Assembly (NCBI GenBank): GCA_947568835.1
Contig: OX387605.1
Coordinates: 17,736,418-17,800,417 of the forward strand
Source of the DNA: Protonemura montana
Lineage: Eukaryota; Arthropoda; Insecta; Plecoptera; Nemouridae
Direction of reading: 5' to 3'
DNA: 64,000 bases
The notes beneath the pieces are model-generated. The model worked only from the letters and a program-made list of their open reading frames with translations, was not told the origin of the DNA and made no database searches. Shown piece by piece: positions 36,263-49,412 of the stretch (its first letter is position 1; every line of letters begins with the position of its first letter). The translations under genes and the position numbers were made by a program.

Positions 36263-37827
36263 AAGCTTTTCTTTTAGAATTAACAAGATAAAATTCACGC
36301 TTAAATTAAAATGCGAATACTGAAACTGAAGTAGAGGCTTGCCAAAATCAAGAAATCTCCATCGAGAATCATGTTAATTCGCAGTCTGAAATGGACACAA
36401 ATTATCAAATCCATGATAACGTAAGAAGAATCAAAGCAATTCAATTAAGATCAATGCCTACGCCATCCCGTTGTTTTATCTAACTTGATTACTGTATTTC
36501 ACTGAAATTGAATCAAACCCAATCCAGCCGAGTCCCAATCATCAAATTAATTGTAATTACATATCATCCTACCATCTCAGCGCAGATTGCAAGGCGTGAT
36601 TTTTGGGCCACGCGCCAACGAGTGTAATTAAATTACAGTCTTCGTAAATTGATGAGTAGAAAAAAAGTAGCGTGGAAGGTCTGCAGAGGAGACGTATATT
36701 TTCTTCATCTCTTAGCATGCTCCCGTGGGTCCAAGGCGTTGGGTCCTGGGTTCTGGGAGTAATTAGTGATAATGCAACACTCTTGGGTGCGAGGTCGCAG
36801 CGAAGGGAGTCAGGATCGGGCTACGGCGTGAGCCGAAAATGTCACGAGATATTTCAATATGAATAATGCAGTGGTGGCAATGCACTTATCCGAATGGCTG
36901 GCTCAGTGCTGGGCCGCGCGATGCGAGATGATACGTAGCACCACCTTGTCACTAACTTCTCGAGGGATTTAAAGCGCAAACTTTGGCGTCTCGTTTGAAA
37001 AGAATTTCAATGTTCGTTGGCCCGAGTGTGTGTCTTATTCTCTTTGGTTCTGGAATTGCAAAGATATACTCAAAAGATACAGATCGATTTCTTTTTCAAA
37101 AGAAAACCAAATATATTCGGTAAAAGAGATTGCGTAGGAAAATATGACGATAGAGCCTGCCGGTTAACCTGTGCGTGAAAGGCACGTATGTGTGCTTGGA
37201 TTCTCTGAAATAACTGTGATGAAATCCAGTTTTGAATTTGATGACATCAAAGACATTTCAATAATTGCAATATTATCCGTAAGAGCAATATTATGGTAAT
37301 TTCATGGCGTTTTCATTGTGCATATCCCATCGCGATCTCACGCCCTAAAAGTCCCCATTGTTTTTCACCCCCCCCCCTTACGATTCACGTTTCTATTCAT
37401 ATTTTTATTCACATTCCATATTATTGATATTGTTCGTTTTTATCTTTCTTTCTCGCTTCGCTGAAAGTTAATATTCTCTTAACATTTCAGTGCGCCCGTA
37501 AGCTCCTTCCGTTTCACGGGACTTCACTCTTCGTGCCATCTCGCGCGTTTCGACATAATTAGATCAGCACCGTGCAGCCATACAAACGTTATGCATTTGT
37601 AACGCGAACTTTCATATTTTAAATATGTGGCTCCATCACAGGTGATTCGATTAAATTTAAGAACTAGCATAGACAGCACTGCAAATACTTGAGAGGTTAC
37701 CTTTCAACGTGACGCTTCAAAGTTCGATTAGAACCATCTTAAAATATCGCCTTACAAAGCGTACTTAGTACCTACCTAGTAGGTACCTATAAACGCAACT
37801 GAAAAGTACATTGTCTTCCAGGAACCT

Positions 37828-38219
37828 GATTGGTTCCAGCCAATCGCTGGTCAACACAACGGATAATTATTTCCCGAGTGGTATGCTCAAGGTCCGTATT
37901 CAACAAATAGCAATTCGCTGTGTGTTTCTGTGTTTCGTTTTTCCGCCAGAAGGACTTCACTTTCACGCAAGAACGCACAGCTTTGTCTCGGGCCATGAAG
38001 TAGGGGGGGCGCTGGCCGCTTATTGGCTAGGACTAACCGGAAGCCACGACGGTCCTAATATGGCCGAGGAAAGCTTAGTACTGAAAGAACAAACACAGAC
38101 CGGGGATTATCTGTGGCCGACTAGCCAGCCTAGTGGAATAGAACATTGCTAATACCGCCATTTTGTGCGACTTGAGCGAGCCACTTTTCCGTTCGACTCG
38201 ATTTCGATAGGGCTCAATA
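37828..38219 (+). promoter_or_regulatory. Promoter-like or solo-LTR-like segment
   Basis: An inverted pair of CCAAT boxes (GATTGG 37828-37833, CCAATC 37840-37845) and a third ATTGGC near 38022 are present. An ETS-type ACCGGAAG (38036-38043) and a YY1-type CCGCCATTTTG (about 38155-38165) follow. An AATAAA near 38214 comes about 50 bases later. The segment is richer in G+C than its flanks. A TATA-less promoter or a solo retrotransposon LTR (promoter followed by a poly(A) signal) would both fit; terminal repeats were not identified. Confidence 0.25.
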
Positions 38220-38588
38220 AAAAAGGTGTTTTTTTTTAGAGTATGTTGGGTTATTACGACAGCTTGTCAGACAAAAAAAAAAAACATTAGCGTCTTTGTG
38301 TTGCGTGCTTTATTGATAAAACGGGCAACATGGCCGCATGTCTGGAATATGACAAGGATATTATTACTTTTAAATTTTGCTTTAGTTTCAAGATTGTGAT
38401 TTGAAGCCAAAAGCTGAAGTTTTCAAATCCATGCTGACGTCTTGCTTTTATTTTGAGCTCCATATAATTGGATAAACACCCTATCAGATAGTCTTTATGT
38501 GATATTGGAGTAAAGAGGACTATAAATGTGGTATGCTTTTAACTATAAACCGGTCGATTAGTTATAATAATCGATCAGTGATATTTAA

Positions 38589-38866
38589 CGACGCACTGTT
38601 TTGAAAACGGGGTCTGTGACACTGTCCGAAAAGCGTCTGAGAATGGGTGGATCATGATAATGATGTTAACCAAATCTAGCCTATACGAGAGGAGGGGAAA
38701 CCCGGTGTACTTCTGTCGAAAAGCACAAAGGCAACCACTGGTTTCCCTGGTAAGGACAGTACAACGCGGACTACAGGATTCTTCCAAAATTCCATGCTGT
38801 CGAGAGGTTAATAAGCAAGACGAGTGTAGTTGCTGTACCAACTTTCATCCCTCTAATCTAATCATA
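38589..38866 (-). repeat. SINE body (repeat B, copy 2, headless)
   Basis: Collinear with 21683-21932, same orientation, diverged. On the minus strand its 5' limit (about 38866) coincides with the point where copy 1 switches from 5S-like head to body. This copy therefore lacks the 5S part. 5' truncation is the usual result of incomplete reverse transcription. Confidence 0.7.
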
Positions 38867-38879
38867 GTGAAATAATAAT

Positions 38880-40430
38880 TACTTTGAATGACAAGTTACT
38901 ATTTTTATAACCGCACATATTCCTGTCACGCATGCAAATCATTTCAGGCGGAAGTCGATGTAGCATGTAGGTAGGTGGAATTTTAGCCGTTTTTCACAAT
39001 AAAATTGTCATGGAAAGTCATAAATCCTAGCTTTGGCGGAATTCTGTTCAAAATGTTTTTATTTCTACACTAGAACATAGTTTTTGTCGTTCGTAGACGG
39101 GGAGAGATCGATAGCACTGTTGTTACTCGATTTGTAGCCAATACCACATCTCAACGGTGTTTTCATTATTTCTTTTCGACGACAAGTTCCTATATGTTGC
39201 AGTTCAAACGGTTCGCTATATTTTTCAACCATAACAGTTACCTCCAGGTATTGATTTATCAAATCTAGGTGGGTCGAGACAAATTATTTTTGTAATAAAA
39301 AAACAAGCAATTTTATATCCGCGGTATACGTTTTTTTCTGTAACGTGAACATATTAGAAGGGTCTTATGAAAAGTTTTATCGATAAGCAAAGAATGAGAG
39401 TACACATAGATGGTGGAAAGTAATCCCAAGAATTAGGTCATCTGTGGCTTAACAGTAATTGCGGGTTTGGTGAACACACAATGACGCTTGTTACAGAGTT
39501 CACAATCTTCTAGATGACCTATTGTACTGCACAGTCATAACTTCGGGATGAAACTGCGATTAGGAAATGCAATTGAAGGTCCGCCAAAGGCTTCTAGTAA
39601 TCTTGAACAATCACTCCATTCAAGAAGGAATATTTCTTCTCTTTTTTCTACCTACTTTCAAGTCATCTAAAATCATTTCAAGCACAGAGCAAGCAATTTT
39701 GGACTTTCGTTGTCAAGGTAATGCATATGTGTTATGCAGGGGCTAACATTTTTACATAGAAAAATGAATTTACCTCCTAAAAAAAAAGGGAACATACATA
39801 TTAATATACATATTAAAATTCATAATGCACCACAAAAAAAAAGTTATCAAAAAGCTCAGTAAAGTGGGTCACGTCAAGCTTTGGAGAATTGAAACAAGTC
39901 GACTATATTAAAGTAACTAACGGAGATCTCCAAAAAGAGAAGAAAATCTTTATCAATGCGATGGATTGCAGTAGATTTCCTTTGTTATCTAGCAATATAT
40001 GCACATGGTGAGTCAATTTAAAGGAGCACCTTCACAAAGCTGGCTCTGGTGTTTAGTGTTTAGCGAGATCTCGGTCTGAGACCTGTGTTGCTCCAGACCA
40101 GGTACTTGCGGGGACATATCTTGCGCTATCTGGGACGCCAGCAAATGACAACACAGATAGATCGCTCAGAGCTATATCATATGACGAAAAGCAGCCCGTA
40201 ACGCTACTGTATCGCTTCATAAAGATAGTCTGACCACAGGTCTGACCTTTATACAAAATGCATTTAGATCTAAAAAAGAATGCTTTTGGATCGGGTGGCC
40301 CTCCAAAAATAGGAAATTCATCCTCAAAGTCCCTGCTCTCTCAGAGCATACTTGTATGAAATAATAATTACAAGTTTTCGCCGGGTTTTTTGTTTTTCTG
40401 GTGATTAGGGAGCTGAAACCAGCAAGCGAT
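38880..40430. other. No recognisable gene
   Basis: AT-rich sequence with a few A runs (39778-39787, 39833-39842). No domain or repeat could be supported. Confidence 0.5.
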
Positions 40431-40439
40431 GAATGGGAG

Positions 40440-40540
40440 GGGAGCTAGACTGGAAACATATGCGACCGAACCAGGATACGAACTCGGGACTTCCCAAATG
40501 CCGGTCGGCTGCTCTACTAACTGAGCTATCTGGGCACCAT
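40440..40540 (-). repeat. tRNA-derived SINE head
   Basis: On the minus strand TAGCTCAGTTAGTAGAGC (40528-40511) is a perfect A-box/D-arm, and GAGTTCGTATCC (40485-40474) is a slightly altered B box. Between them an anticodon-like arm can be drawn (GCCGA, loop CCGGCAT, TTGGG) with a GGC triplet. The acceptor and T stems have mismatches, and the sequence runs on into TTCGGTCGCATATG without CCA or a terminator. It is therefore read as a tRNA-derived SINE and not as a working tRNA. Similar tails occur at 53873-53912 and 58326-58372 and, on the other strand, after 10986. Confidence 0.65.
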
Positions 40541-40794
40541 ATTCAAATTGTCGTGAGATGGGATAAGGGATCCCCTCGAGGGGGAAGAGGTCAAGGCGAC
40601 TCGTAATGACGATTTTTCTTAACGTGTAAGAAAATTTGGTAGATTCAAAAGCATATTATGAATTAATTAATTCTTGTGACGTATCCCTTATAATAAAGAA
40701 GCGTCATTTATAATATAATATTAAATGAATAGGTTCTGATCACAACATCATTAGTTGGCTTGTTGGAGTTGTTAGCGGTTGTCGTGCACGCAAG

Positions 40795-40818
40795 AGAAAG
40801 AGAGAGAAGAGAGAGAAC
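40795..40818. repeat. GA-rich microsatellite
   Basis: Imperfect (GA)n tract with interspersed A insertions. Confidence 0.8.
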
Positions 40819-41942
40819 ATCAACAGCCTCGAAGGAGGGACAGCCAATAACAGGCTAACAAGCACAACGACGACCTCTGGGAGGATACTTGGCAACAGAA
40901 GAATAGCTTATTATTAGAATAGAAATTATGTGCTTGTTTATTTGCTGCGAGAATACCTCGTCTAGAGGCAAGAATCTGGGGTTAATTAGGTATTTTTTTA
41001 TTATTTTAAGACTTCCTTTTTTAATTTTTGGATTCAAAATTTTTTAAACGAGTTTTTATGAAAGGGGAGGCACCAAGAGTAGGTACTGTGGGCAGCTTAT
41101 TTTTATTGAGGGTTTAATTGACCAATAAGTAAGTTAAGCATAAATTTAATGATACTGCTATTATTTTAAAATTATAACGTCGTTTGGGTAAGCTTTGAGG
41201 TAAATTGCGCGGACTGTGGCTTGAGACTGACCACAATTTTCCCGCACGCAAAGCAAATTACCCTCAAAAGAAAATCCTTGCAGTTTAACTTTTCCCCGAA
41301 CGTTATATACACGCTGAAATAGATTTCGTAGTCTCGAAAATGATTAAGTGCCACGTGAAACTTTTCCATTGCACGTTGACTAAGTTTCAAGTTGCAACCT
41401 ACAATTTCCTTCGATTAGGGTGAAACAAAGTCGTGAACTCTGGGGGAAAAAGTTTCATTTTCGTCCAGCGAATTACTTCCTCCGAGTACGATCTGCTTTC
41501 CGAGCGAGAAAGCATAACGCCACGTGTTATTTATTTCATCGGTTTGTTTATGATTGCATAAAACGGAGACAAATCGATTAAGTTTTCTTTCCTGCGTTGA
41601 GCGACAAGCTTAGTGTCCTTTATTATTGTTGCTACAATAAAGAAAAAAAATTGCCTGACCCGTTTTTTTTTTTTTTTTCTTTTAGCTTGCAACAGTTTCA
41701 AAGCCGAACTTTTGCTCTCGAGTTTTAAGAAGGTGGAGTTCAGGTTGATTTATCACCTCGACAAAAGAACAAAGATTTCCCGTCTTAGTTCACAAGTTTA
41801 TCTTGACTTCAAACTCGAAAGGTTGCTGCAAACTCATAGAGAGAATAAACAAAGTGAGAATACATTTCAAGACAAATGACCGGTACATCGTGAACGTCCA
41901 AGTAAATCGCATGCACTCTCATATCGGACAATGTGTACTTAC

Positions 41943-41990
41943 TTTCTTGTTAAAAGAAATCTGCGGTTGATTCACAAACTTCAGAACCAT
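41943..41990 (-). CDS. Candidate first coding exon (16 codons)
   Basis: On the minus strand an ATG at 41990 in good context (A at -3, G at +4) has an in-frame stop a few codons upstream. It opens the frame MVLKFVNQPQISFNKK, ending precisely at GTAAGTACA, a strong donor. No other exon of this gene is recognised. By chance alone GTAAGT is expected about 15 times per strand in 64 kb, so independent evidence is lacking. Confidence 0.2.
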
Positions 41991-41999
41991 TATTGTTCC

Positions 42000-44900
42000 T
42001 CAGTGTGCCACTAAGGAAGTGTGCCATTTTTGTTATCTTTCGACAACTGTCAAACGTTTTTGGGAATTTTCGGAATTGTTAGCTAACATTGTCATGTATT
42101 TTCATATTTCTGCAGGTACGGCAAATACACTAACTGCATCTCCACCGGAGAATGTAGAAAACTAAGTGCAAACCAAAATAAACAACTATTTCCCATTTAC
42201 ATTTTGTATTCTTTTTTATGCCAAGCAAAGGTAAATTTACATCTCTAATGTACTCTCAGGTCTATGCACATCACCACGAAAAATCGATATTTTCGAACAT
42301 AAAAGCATTTCAGGCTAAATATCAACATTAACAGCTAGGAAACTCGCTCTTCACGTACGCTCTAAATAAATAACGAAACTCGAAGCGATCCATCATGATG
42401 TATCTGCAAAGTTTTTTTGTTTTTCACTTCTATTTGGGTATCTAAAAACCATGTAATTGCACTGAGAACTGTTAAAACACTGTGGCCCTTAAGGACCTTC
42501 CGGGCAACAACCACTGGTCTGCCAGCAAAATAACTCGATACGCAGCTTGTGGGGAGTAAAAAACAAACAAACATCAGATCGATCATTGTTCTACCAACAA
42601 TCTGTCGATAACACGGGCGAACTTTGCCGAATATTTCTACTTTGCTTTGAAAGCTACACGAGTTCGAACAAAAGATCAAGGTTACATTTATATCAGCCAA
42701 TAAAAAATCCGACCATCAATATTTCCCTAAGTGACAGGCTCCTTTTTGATTCGATTTCATATTCACACGACTGTTTTCAAGTTTTTGGAATGATGAACCG
42801 CCTAAAGGGCCACCCATCTGCCTCTCATCTGTTTGTTTTCAACAAGTGACCCTAAAAGGTTCGCTACGATATAATTGAGATATGGTTATGCCAACAAGCT
42901 CAGGCTCAAATTCCTGTCTATTTCCGTCAGTTTTAAAGTCTTTCTGTTGTACCCCCACTACCACCAAACGAAGCATCACTTTTTACGAGCGATCTCCTTG
43001 TGACATCGCGACCGCCAAGAGGCAGTCACAGATCGACGTCGGCGACGTCGACGTCGTTTCAGAGAGCGTCGCGCCAACAAAGAGAGCGTCGCGTTTATCA
43101 CTGTCAAATAATGACCTTTGACCCTTGTCTAGAGGAAAAAGAAACGAAGCTACGATTTCGTATGCTGAAAGTTCGAGCCAGGAGCATTGAGCGGTAACAG
43201 ATCAAACGGATCAGCAGAGTATAACAAAGAGGTTCTTCCGACTGATTCGCATGGATTTGTGTGGAATTGTAGTAATTCTGGTTGTGTTTTCTCTCCATTA
43301 CAGCCATTTCGCTGGTTAAAAAACTTTTTTAGTGCACTCTAATAGATTAACACTGAATATACAAGCGTTAAATATATTATTTATGGCTATATCGCATTAT
43401 TTTCCGTGCAATAATGCGGCACGTACAGAGGGGATGTGGCGGGAAAGTTTTTTATTACTATATCATCAGGTTTCTAATCAAACATGACGATGGCTTTGTT
43501 GCACAATGCCATAGAGCATGCAATAACATGGTTCACTTTCGCATTGATTCGATAGTAGACCTACTATTCACTAGAGGGATTTTTCACACAGAGAGTTTTA
43601 TGTTTGTTGGCATTGATACACATTTCCCAGAGCTGAACATGTAGGTTATTTGAATTATTTATAAGTTAACGATTTTCAGCTCAATTTGTGGTTTTGTACT
43701 CAGATGAACCTGTTGGCTGATCAATTATCAGAAGAATTACTAGATTAGTACAATCAAAATTAATAACACACAAATCAAATAGGGGTAAATCATGAAGAAC
43801 CATATCCGGAACTTTAAAACATGTTTAATGCAGTACAAACAAAGAAAATCGAGTTGTAGAAATGTATTTATATAGTAAGTACCTCTTGTCAAGTGATCAA
43901 AATCGACTTGATATCAAATGAGATAACCGTAATGTTCGCAAGTTGCCGAATATTTGAACGCCAAAGCTAAAGTCAATACCGACTAACCTGACCACTTTAC
44001 CTCCCTCTCGGGACAGAGCTGGTCAGATCGACGCTACACTAAAGGTCATCGAAAGCAATCTTTGACCTAACGCTGGCATAACGCCGTTATAAACGTCCAT
44101 GCAACGTCATTAGTACTTGATTGACAGTCCATCTGTATGTGTGTATTGTATAAACACCAGACAGTGATTGGTACAAGAGTAATGTGTGACATGACGCCCA
44201 GTTCATTAAACCACATGGGGTCAATTGACATATTGTGAACAAGGGCTTGTTCAATCCTAGTGTACCTATATTTTTTTAGTCTGCCGCTTACAGCGCAGCC
44301 AGGCCAGGATATGTGTTTTATTTAAAAAGGTTCTATTTATACTGAAAAAATGGTTTTGGTCGAAAATATATTACAGCTAAAATAAGTAAAATTGTTCTGT
44401 GTGCATGCAATGCAATTAAATTAATTTCAGCGGTAAATAAGCTTTACCATAAATGTGCGTTCTCTAAACTAATTTTTATTTACATGTTCAATAATTATGC
44501 CCGTTCAATTCCAGAGGATTATTAGAGTTACCATTGGTATGGTTAGTACGGCGGGATTATTGCTGTTGACGTTATTTATAACCATTTAATTAGTTTGAGT
44601 AAAAAACCAGATTTCTGTCACAAACATTGTTGGCATTAAACCAAACCGAACTCCCAGCCTACCACTATATTGACATATCAAGGGGAAAGGGGGGCAAAAA
44701 TAAGTGGAAAAGAAGACTAAGAGTAGCGTACTATTTCTTACCCTACGTCAAGCACAGATAGGATGCGCAGCAACGTCAAAATGATGTCTCTATTCAATTA
44801 ACTTTGTATGCTATAAGCTACCCCTTTCAAAGTTTATTCCACTTTTATCGTCCTTCCCTGGAACGCTTATCTGAATCTCGCGTTGATCTATACGCATAAA

Positions 44901-45650
44901 CAACGCGAGCTAAGTGCCAGCCGAAAAGGGTGGTTATCTGGAGACGAGAGAATCAAGTTATAAGGAATAGCGGAAGAGAAGAGGACGAAGATTTAAACAG
45001 TGTTTGTGGATAAAGAAGATGACGATGAGATTAAGTGAGGTGCAAGTGTGTATGTGTGTGTAGCGTGTGACTTTATCAAGGGTGAGATAAAAGGAGGTGA
45101 GGCAGGAAAGTTGTGCCCAAACCCCCCCGCAACCGCCCCTGGATCAATACCTACCCCCGGGGGCCTGTGGAGGTACTAAGAGTGGGTGGGTTTGAAGGTT
45201 GCTAGTGCCACCAGAATGTCCTACAAGTTCGTGTATCATTTCCTTTATTGACCTATGAGCTAAATTTTACAGAGACATGGGAAAGTTAATCGGATTTACG
45301 GAAATTTCTGTCAATTCACGTTTTTTTTGCGCCTGATTGGTCAATTTCAAATTACGATTCTAATTTGTTGATGCTTGATGTTATATGCACACTCGTTAGG
45401 ATAGTATAGTAGAAGTCGTTCCAGTTAATATTCGGTGAGGTAACTTTGCTTTCATACTTTTCACTATCGGTAATAGCATCAAAGTTAATACACCAAAGTT
45501 TAGCATGGAAGTAATATATTAAAGCGTGATAAAAACGAACTCTTGTGTGTGTGTTTGTGTGTGCGGGATACATTCGCATATAGCCGGGTAATTCCTTTCC
45601 CGCGAAGGTTTTTCATTCGTTATCAGATCGCGTCATGAAAAGGCACAAAG
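42000..45650. other. Gene-poor stretch
   Basis: No gene recognised. A CpG-rich island at 43031-43093 has GACGTCG repeats and a duplicated AGAGAGCGTCGCG. C-rich sequence at 45121-45165 includes the palindrome CCCCCGGGGG, and a (TG)n tract lies at 45543-45564. Overlapping open frames of 100-112 codons on opposite strands at 42362-42849 look like chance. Confidence 0.45.
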
Positions 45651-45655
45651 AGTGG

Positions 45656-45713
45656 ACGGTGGAGGTGCCGTGCTACCTGCTCTGCTGGCTGCGTCCAGGG
45701 GCAAGCGTGGCCC
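45656..45713 (+). repeat. Repeat C, copy 1
   Basis: Shares GGAGGTGCCG ... CTGCTCTGC-GGCTGCGT-CAG-GGC with copies at 45832-45880 (same strand) and 59521-59582 (opposite strand). G+C-rich, about 50-60 bases. No coding capacity or Pol III boxes. Confidence 0.6.
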
Positions 45714-45831
45714 TGGTCTAATCTGTAGCCTGCCGCACACCCAACTAGGTTAAATATGCGTCTGAATACAGTATTTTTTTAGTGCAGCCGAATTTGTATC
45801 TTAGTGCTTCTTAAAAACGCGGTACAGTTTT

Positions 45832-45880
45832 CCGTGGAGGAGCCGCTATGCTCTGCGGGCTGCGTTCAGCGGCAAACGAT
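45832..45880 (+). repeat. Repeat C, copy 2
   Basis: Reads GGAGGAGCCG, then GCTCTGCGGGCTGCGTTCAG and CGGC, only about 120 bases after copy 1. The GCTCTGCGGGCTGCGTTCAG core is nearly identical to copy 3. Confidence 0.6.
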
Positions 45881-45889
45881 ATAAATACT

Positions 45890-48800
45890 CTAGTATTTTC
45901 AGGATAAGAAACGCTATTAAAAATGGGTAACACAGTCGTATAGCAGCGTTTACCTGTAAGAACTCAAAGACAAGAAGGCTGTGTGTCGGCCATTTTTAAA
46001 GATGCGTCTTAACGTGAAATACCACGTTAACAACCTAGTTTGAAATAGCCTGTGGATATACTCCGAACTTCGTGCAGGCCTTTCAACAATTATCAAACTA
46101 AATTCACCTAAAAACACAGAACGGTAGCAATTTTTCGCACGAATTTCTAGCACGTTGTTCCGCGAGAACGTTTAGAGGAGTAACAAAATCCATTCGCTTT
46201 TCCCGCAAACAAGAGACTAAATCGGGCATTTTCATTAAACCCAGACTCGTGTTCGTCTTCGGGAATTGTTAGCAAGCTATTCCGGCTTATTGATAGTGAC
46301 TGTCGACACAATTTCCGTGTGTAAAGGAGGGGTGTGAGATGTGTAAATTCCTTGGCCGGCGCTGGTGTGAGTGCGAGCATGTATAACACGTGAACTGCAT
46401 CACCCACTTTCGTTCTCAAACACTTGTCGGCGGCGGCGAGGTGATCGTACCAGAGTTAACATTCCCCATCACCTACCCCTCAGCACGCACACTCCCTTGC
46501 AGCACTATGTATTATGCGTGCACATACCCAAAAGCTCAAGCGTGCGTGACTCGCGTGCGAATTCGCGACAAAGAATTATTATACACGGCTGACTCTTCGG
46601 CGTAACGCGCGCACAGATACACGTTCCTATTTAAAGCTTAATTTTTGGTGCGGTATCTTTGGGTTGCCAGAGATATTCTAATACTGTTCAGAGTGGACGG
46701 ACGTAACGTGCAGGAAATTCACGTTCAGACGTTATAGTTCTGTCATTCTTAAAGCGTGAAATATTTAAGCAAATGTGTAATGTGTGAGTTCACCCACATG
46801 GAAAGTGGGAGCTTGGGAAATGGGGAAAAAGTTTCAACGCTTTATATCTACATACCAAGTTTTAATGCAGGTACTGAGAGGAAGCGTTATGAAAAAAGTA
46901 CTATGCTGGTGAATGAAGCTTATTGCACAAGTGCAATATTATCCACTGAAGCATGCATACTTTATTAGCGGACGAATTAATCTACTCGGACTCGCAATTG
47001 CAGCTCTGTGCGCGAACGAGTACCTATTCATGCCAGTTCATGTCAGTGTAGCCCTAACTAGACATGGAGGGTTGCACACCCTTCTGTTCACTCGCTAATT
47101 TAAAGTTTATAACTTAATTTAGCGATAGCGCATGCCTTTAGACGTCAGGGAGCTCCCGTATTGTTTTCGTTTATTTTAGTATCAAATTGTGAATTAGTCT
47201 GCCGGTCCAACTGATTTCTGTAAGTGTATTATATGATTTTTTTCGTGGTATACAAAATTATGCGCCCTGTGAAAAATTGTTAATCCAGGGTAAAACTTCA
47301 GGGCAATCAATACATGTGATAAGTAGGGCCAGTTTTACAATCTCCAGTTTAAAAAATTGTGGGGGTTAAATTCATTGCCAGGTAAACAACCAATCACAAG
47401 CAGTGAAAGTTAGCTGCTTCTGTAACGCAAGAGTTAAACAATATTATAAGACCGGTCCTTAGTTAAAGTGTTACCTCCATGGTCACATGGTCATTCATAT
47501 CAGATACTCTCATTTTTCATTTAAACCTTCGTTTGCTCATTTAGGTGGGCCTTATAAATCTAGCCCTAAGTAGCACCTGCAAAAAACCAAACCATTAAAC
47601 CGTTTTGTACAATAACGCCCTTATGTCAAACGATTGTTGCGCTTCAAAACGAAGAAAAAAAAATTGGTATGAATATTTTATCAACTATTGAACATTCGTG
47701 TCAGCCGTATCACTAGTATACAAATTGTTGTCAATATTTGCACACAAATAAGTCTACACACAAACACAAACACAAAACGACCTCAACCATGAATCGCGCA
47801 ACGCAAATCGTGAAATCATAACGAGTACGCCAATTATAACATTTGAACAAGTGTCATTGTATTTGCGTTTTAGAGAACGTCTAATTAAAACTATATTTCT
47901 TCTTTGTGTTCTCGAGTGGGCTGTACTCAAGCCGTGCGTATGCAAGAGCGAGAAAGAAAACGTCTGCGTTTCAACAAAAGCCAGCATGCAATGGTCTAAT
48001 TGGGTAATAACAAAGAAAATTGATTATCATCTCGCGCAAGTATTTTCTTTATGGAGAATAAACGTATTTATGTGATTAGCTTAAAACCATGGTATCGCAC
48101 AACTCCTTGGAACGCAATTGTCTACAAGGACGAAAAGGAAATTCAGAAATCTTGTTACACACTCAAGCACCAAGTAAACGTACGACCCCAATTAAAATAA
48201 GACAACAGTGTTGTTAGTAACATGGACATGACCCCAGGTGGTGCAGGAAAGCATTTAATTTACAATAAGGTTAACTGATTCATCATGAATGGACAGTGTG
48301 TTCAATGCACACAAACCTAAGGCTAATTTAATATCTCATATGTTCGAGCCTCCACAAGGGGATTTAAATTCTGCCTAGGTACATTTAAGGCAGCGAGGCA
48401 AACCAAGAATTTTAGAGCCACAGGCGAAGAGCAAACTTTCTAGGTAAACGTAATTACTGTTTTGAACTATGTAAGGTAATGATATAATTTTCAAATGAAT
48501 ATGGCTGTGGTGTTTGAGAACCATACTAATCCTCTTTTAACTCTATGTGTATACCATCCATGTGGTAAACACCAAAACGCATCGCCCATATACCGTTTAC
48601 AAGTGGTCACAATTTAATTAAAGTATAAAATAAATTAAAACGGTTATATCAAAAATTTGTTACGTCCCCGTAAATCACTGCAGTAATACTGCTAACGAGT
48701 AAAATTAAATTTGGTCAACCAAAAAAAATGCCGCATCGGAAAAAGTGTTTAATTTTGCTTCCTCGTTCGTCGGCGGCACGTAGAAGGTAGGCAACGAGTG

Positions 48801-49290
48801 GACAGGCGGGAAGCGATGGAGTAAAAAGCGGTGTTGAATAGATGTTTATGTTGGCCCGAGCGGCAGACTGAGGCCATGCAAATGAAGTACCAGAACCCTA
48901 CCCGGCTCCCGGTTCCACACACAATGAAAACAGGCCGGTCCGTTTCTGGCCATTACTTAGCTGTGTGAGCCTAGGGGCTGCTGATTAAACCTTTGCGCCA
49001 TTCAACGCTCAAACTGAGGCGGTGTTAAAATATTGGCTGTGGCTGTCCGGGGCCTGAGACCTGCTAGCTGCAACCAAATCGCAATGAAAGGAATTTCGTT
49101 TAGTGGTGAATGGAGTTGAGCGAAGTGGGAATTGCCACAACTCAGTTGTAACAGCTCATTTTGTCTAATTTATTTTTATAGGAGTGGCGTTTAATGAAAA
49201 AATTACACGAATCAATTACCCAGTCAATCTGACAGAACGATCTAGTTATTCCGGTTCATATTATTATGAATCAACGTCAACCGATGGTCG
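45890..49290. other. No recognisable gene
   Basis: Contains a perfect 8-bp inverted repeat TTAACGTG/CACGTTAA at 46009-46030 and a C/A-rich microsatellite at 47754-47776. A 40-base segment at 47180-47219 lies between an excellent acceptor (TTTCGTTTATTTTAG) and donor (GTAAGTGTATT) but is closed in all frames, so at most it is a non-coding exon. The stretch 48740-49080 upstream of the Siah-like gene is relatively G+C-rich and could hold regulatory sequence. Confidence 0.4.
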
Positions 49291-49412
49291 ATATGCCTTC
49301 AGTTAGTTCAAGTGAGTGCTGGCACTACAACGGACGCGAACTGGTAGCTGAATAGAATAAAATCATTCTTAAAGCGGGTTAAAATAGATTAAAAACTAAA
49401 AACAGTGCCGAA

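Noticed and set aside
40440..40540. Functional tRNA gene on the minus strand
   Set aside because: A box is perfect but acceptor and T stems do not pair properly, and there is no Pol III T-run terminator right after; a SINE head fits better.
47180..47219. Coding micro-exon between an excellent acceptor and donor
   Set aside because: All three frames contain stops, so it could only be a non-coding exon; no other support.
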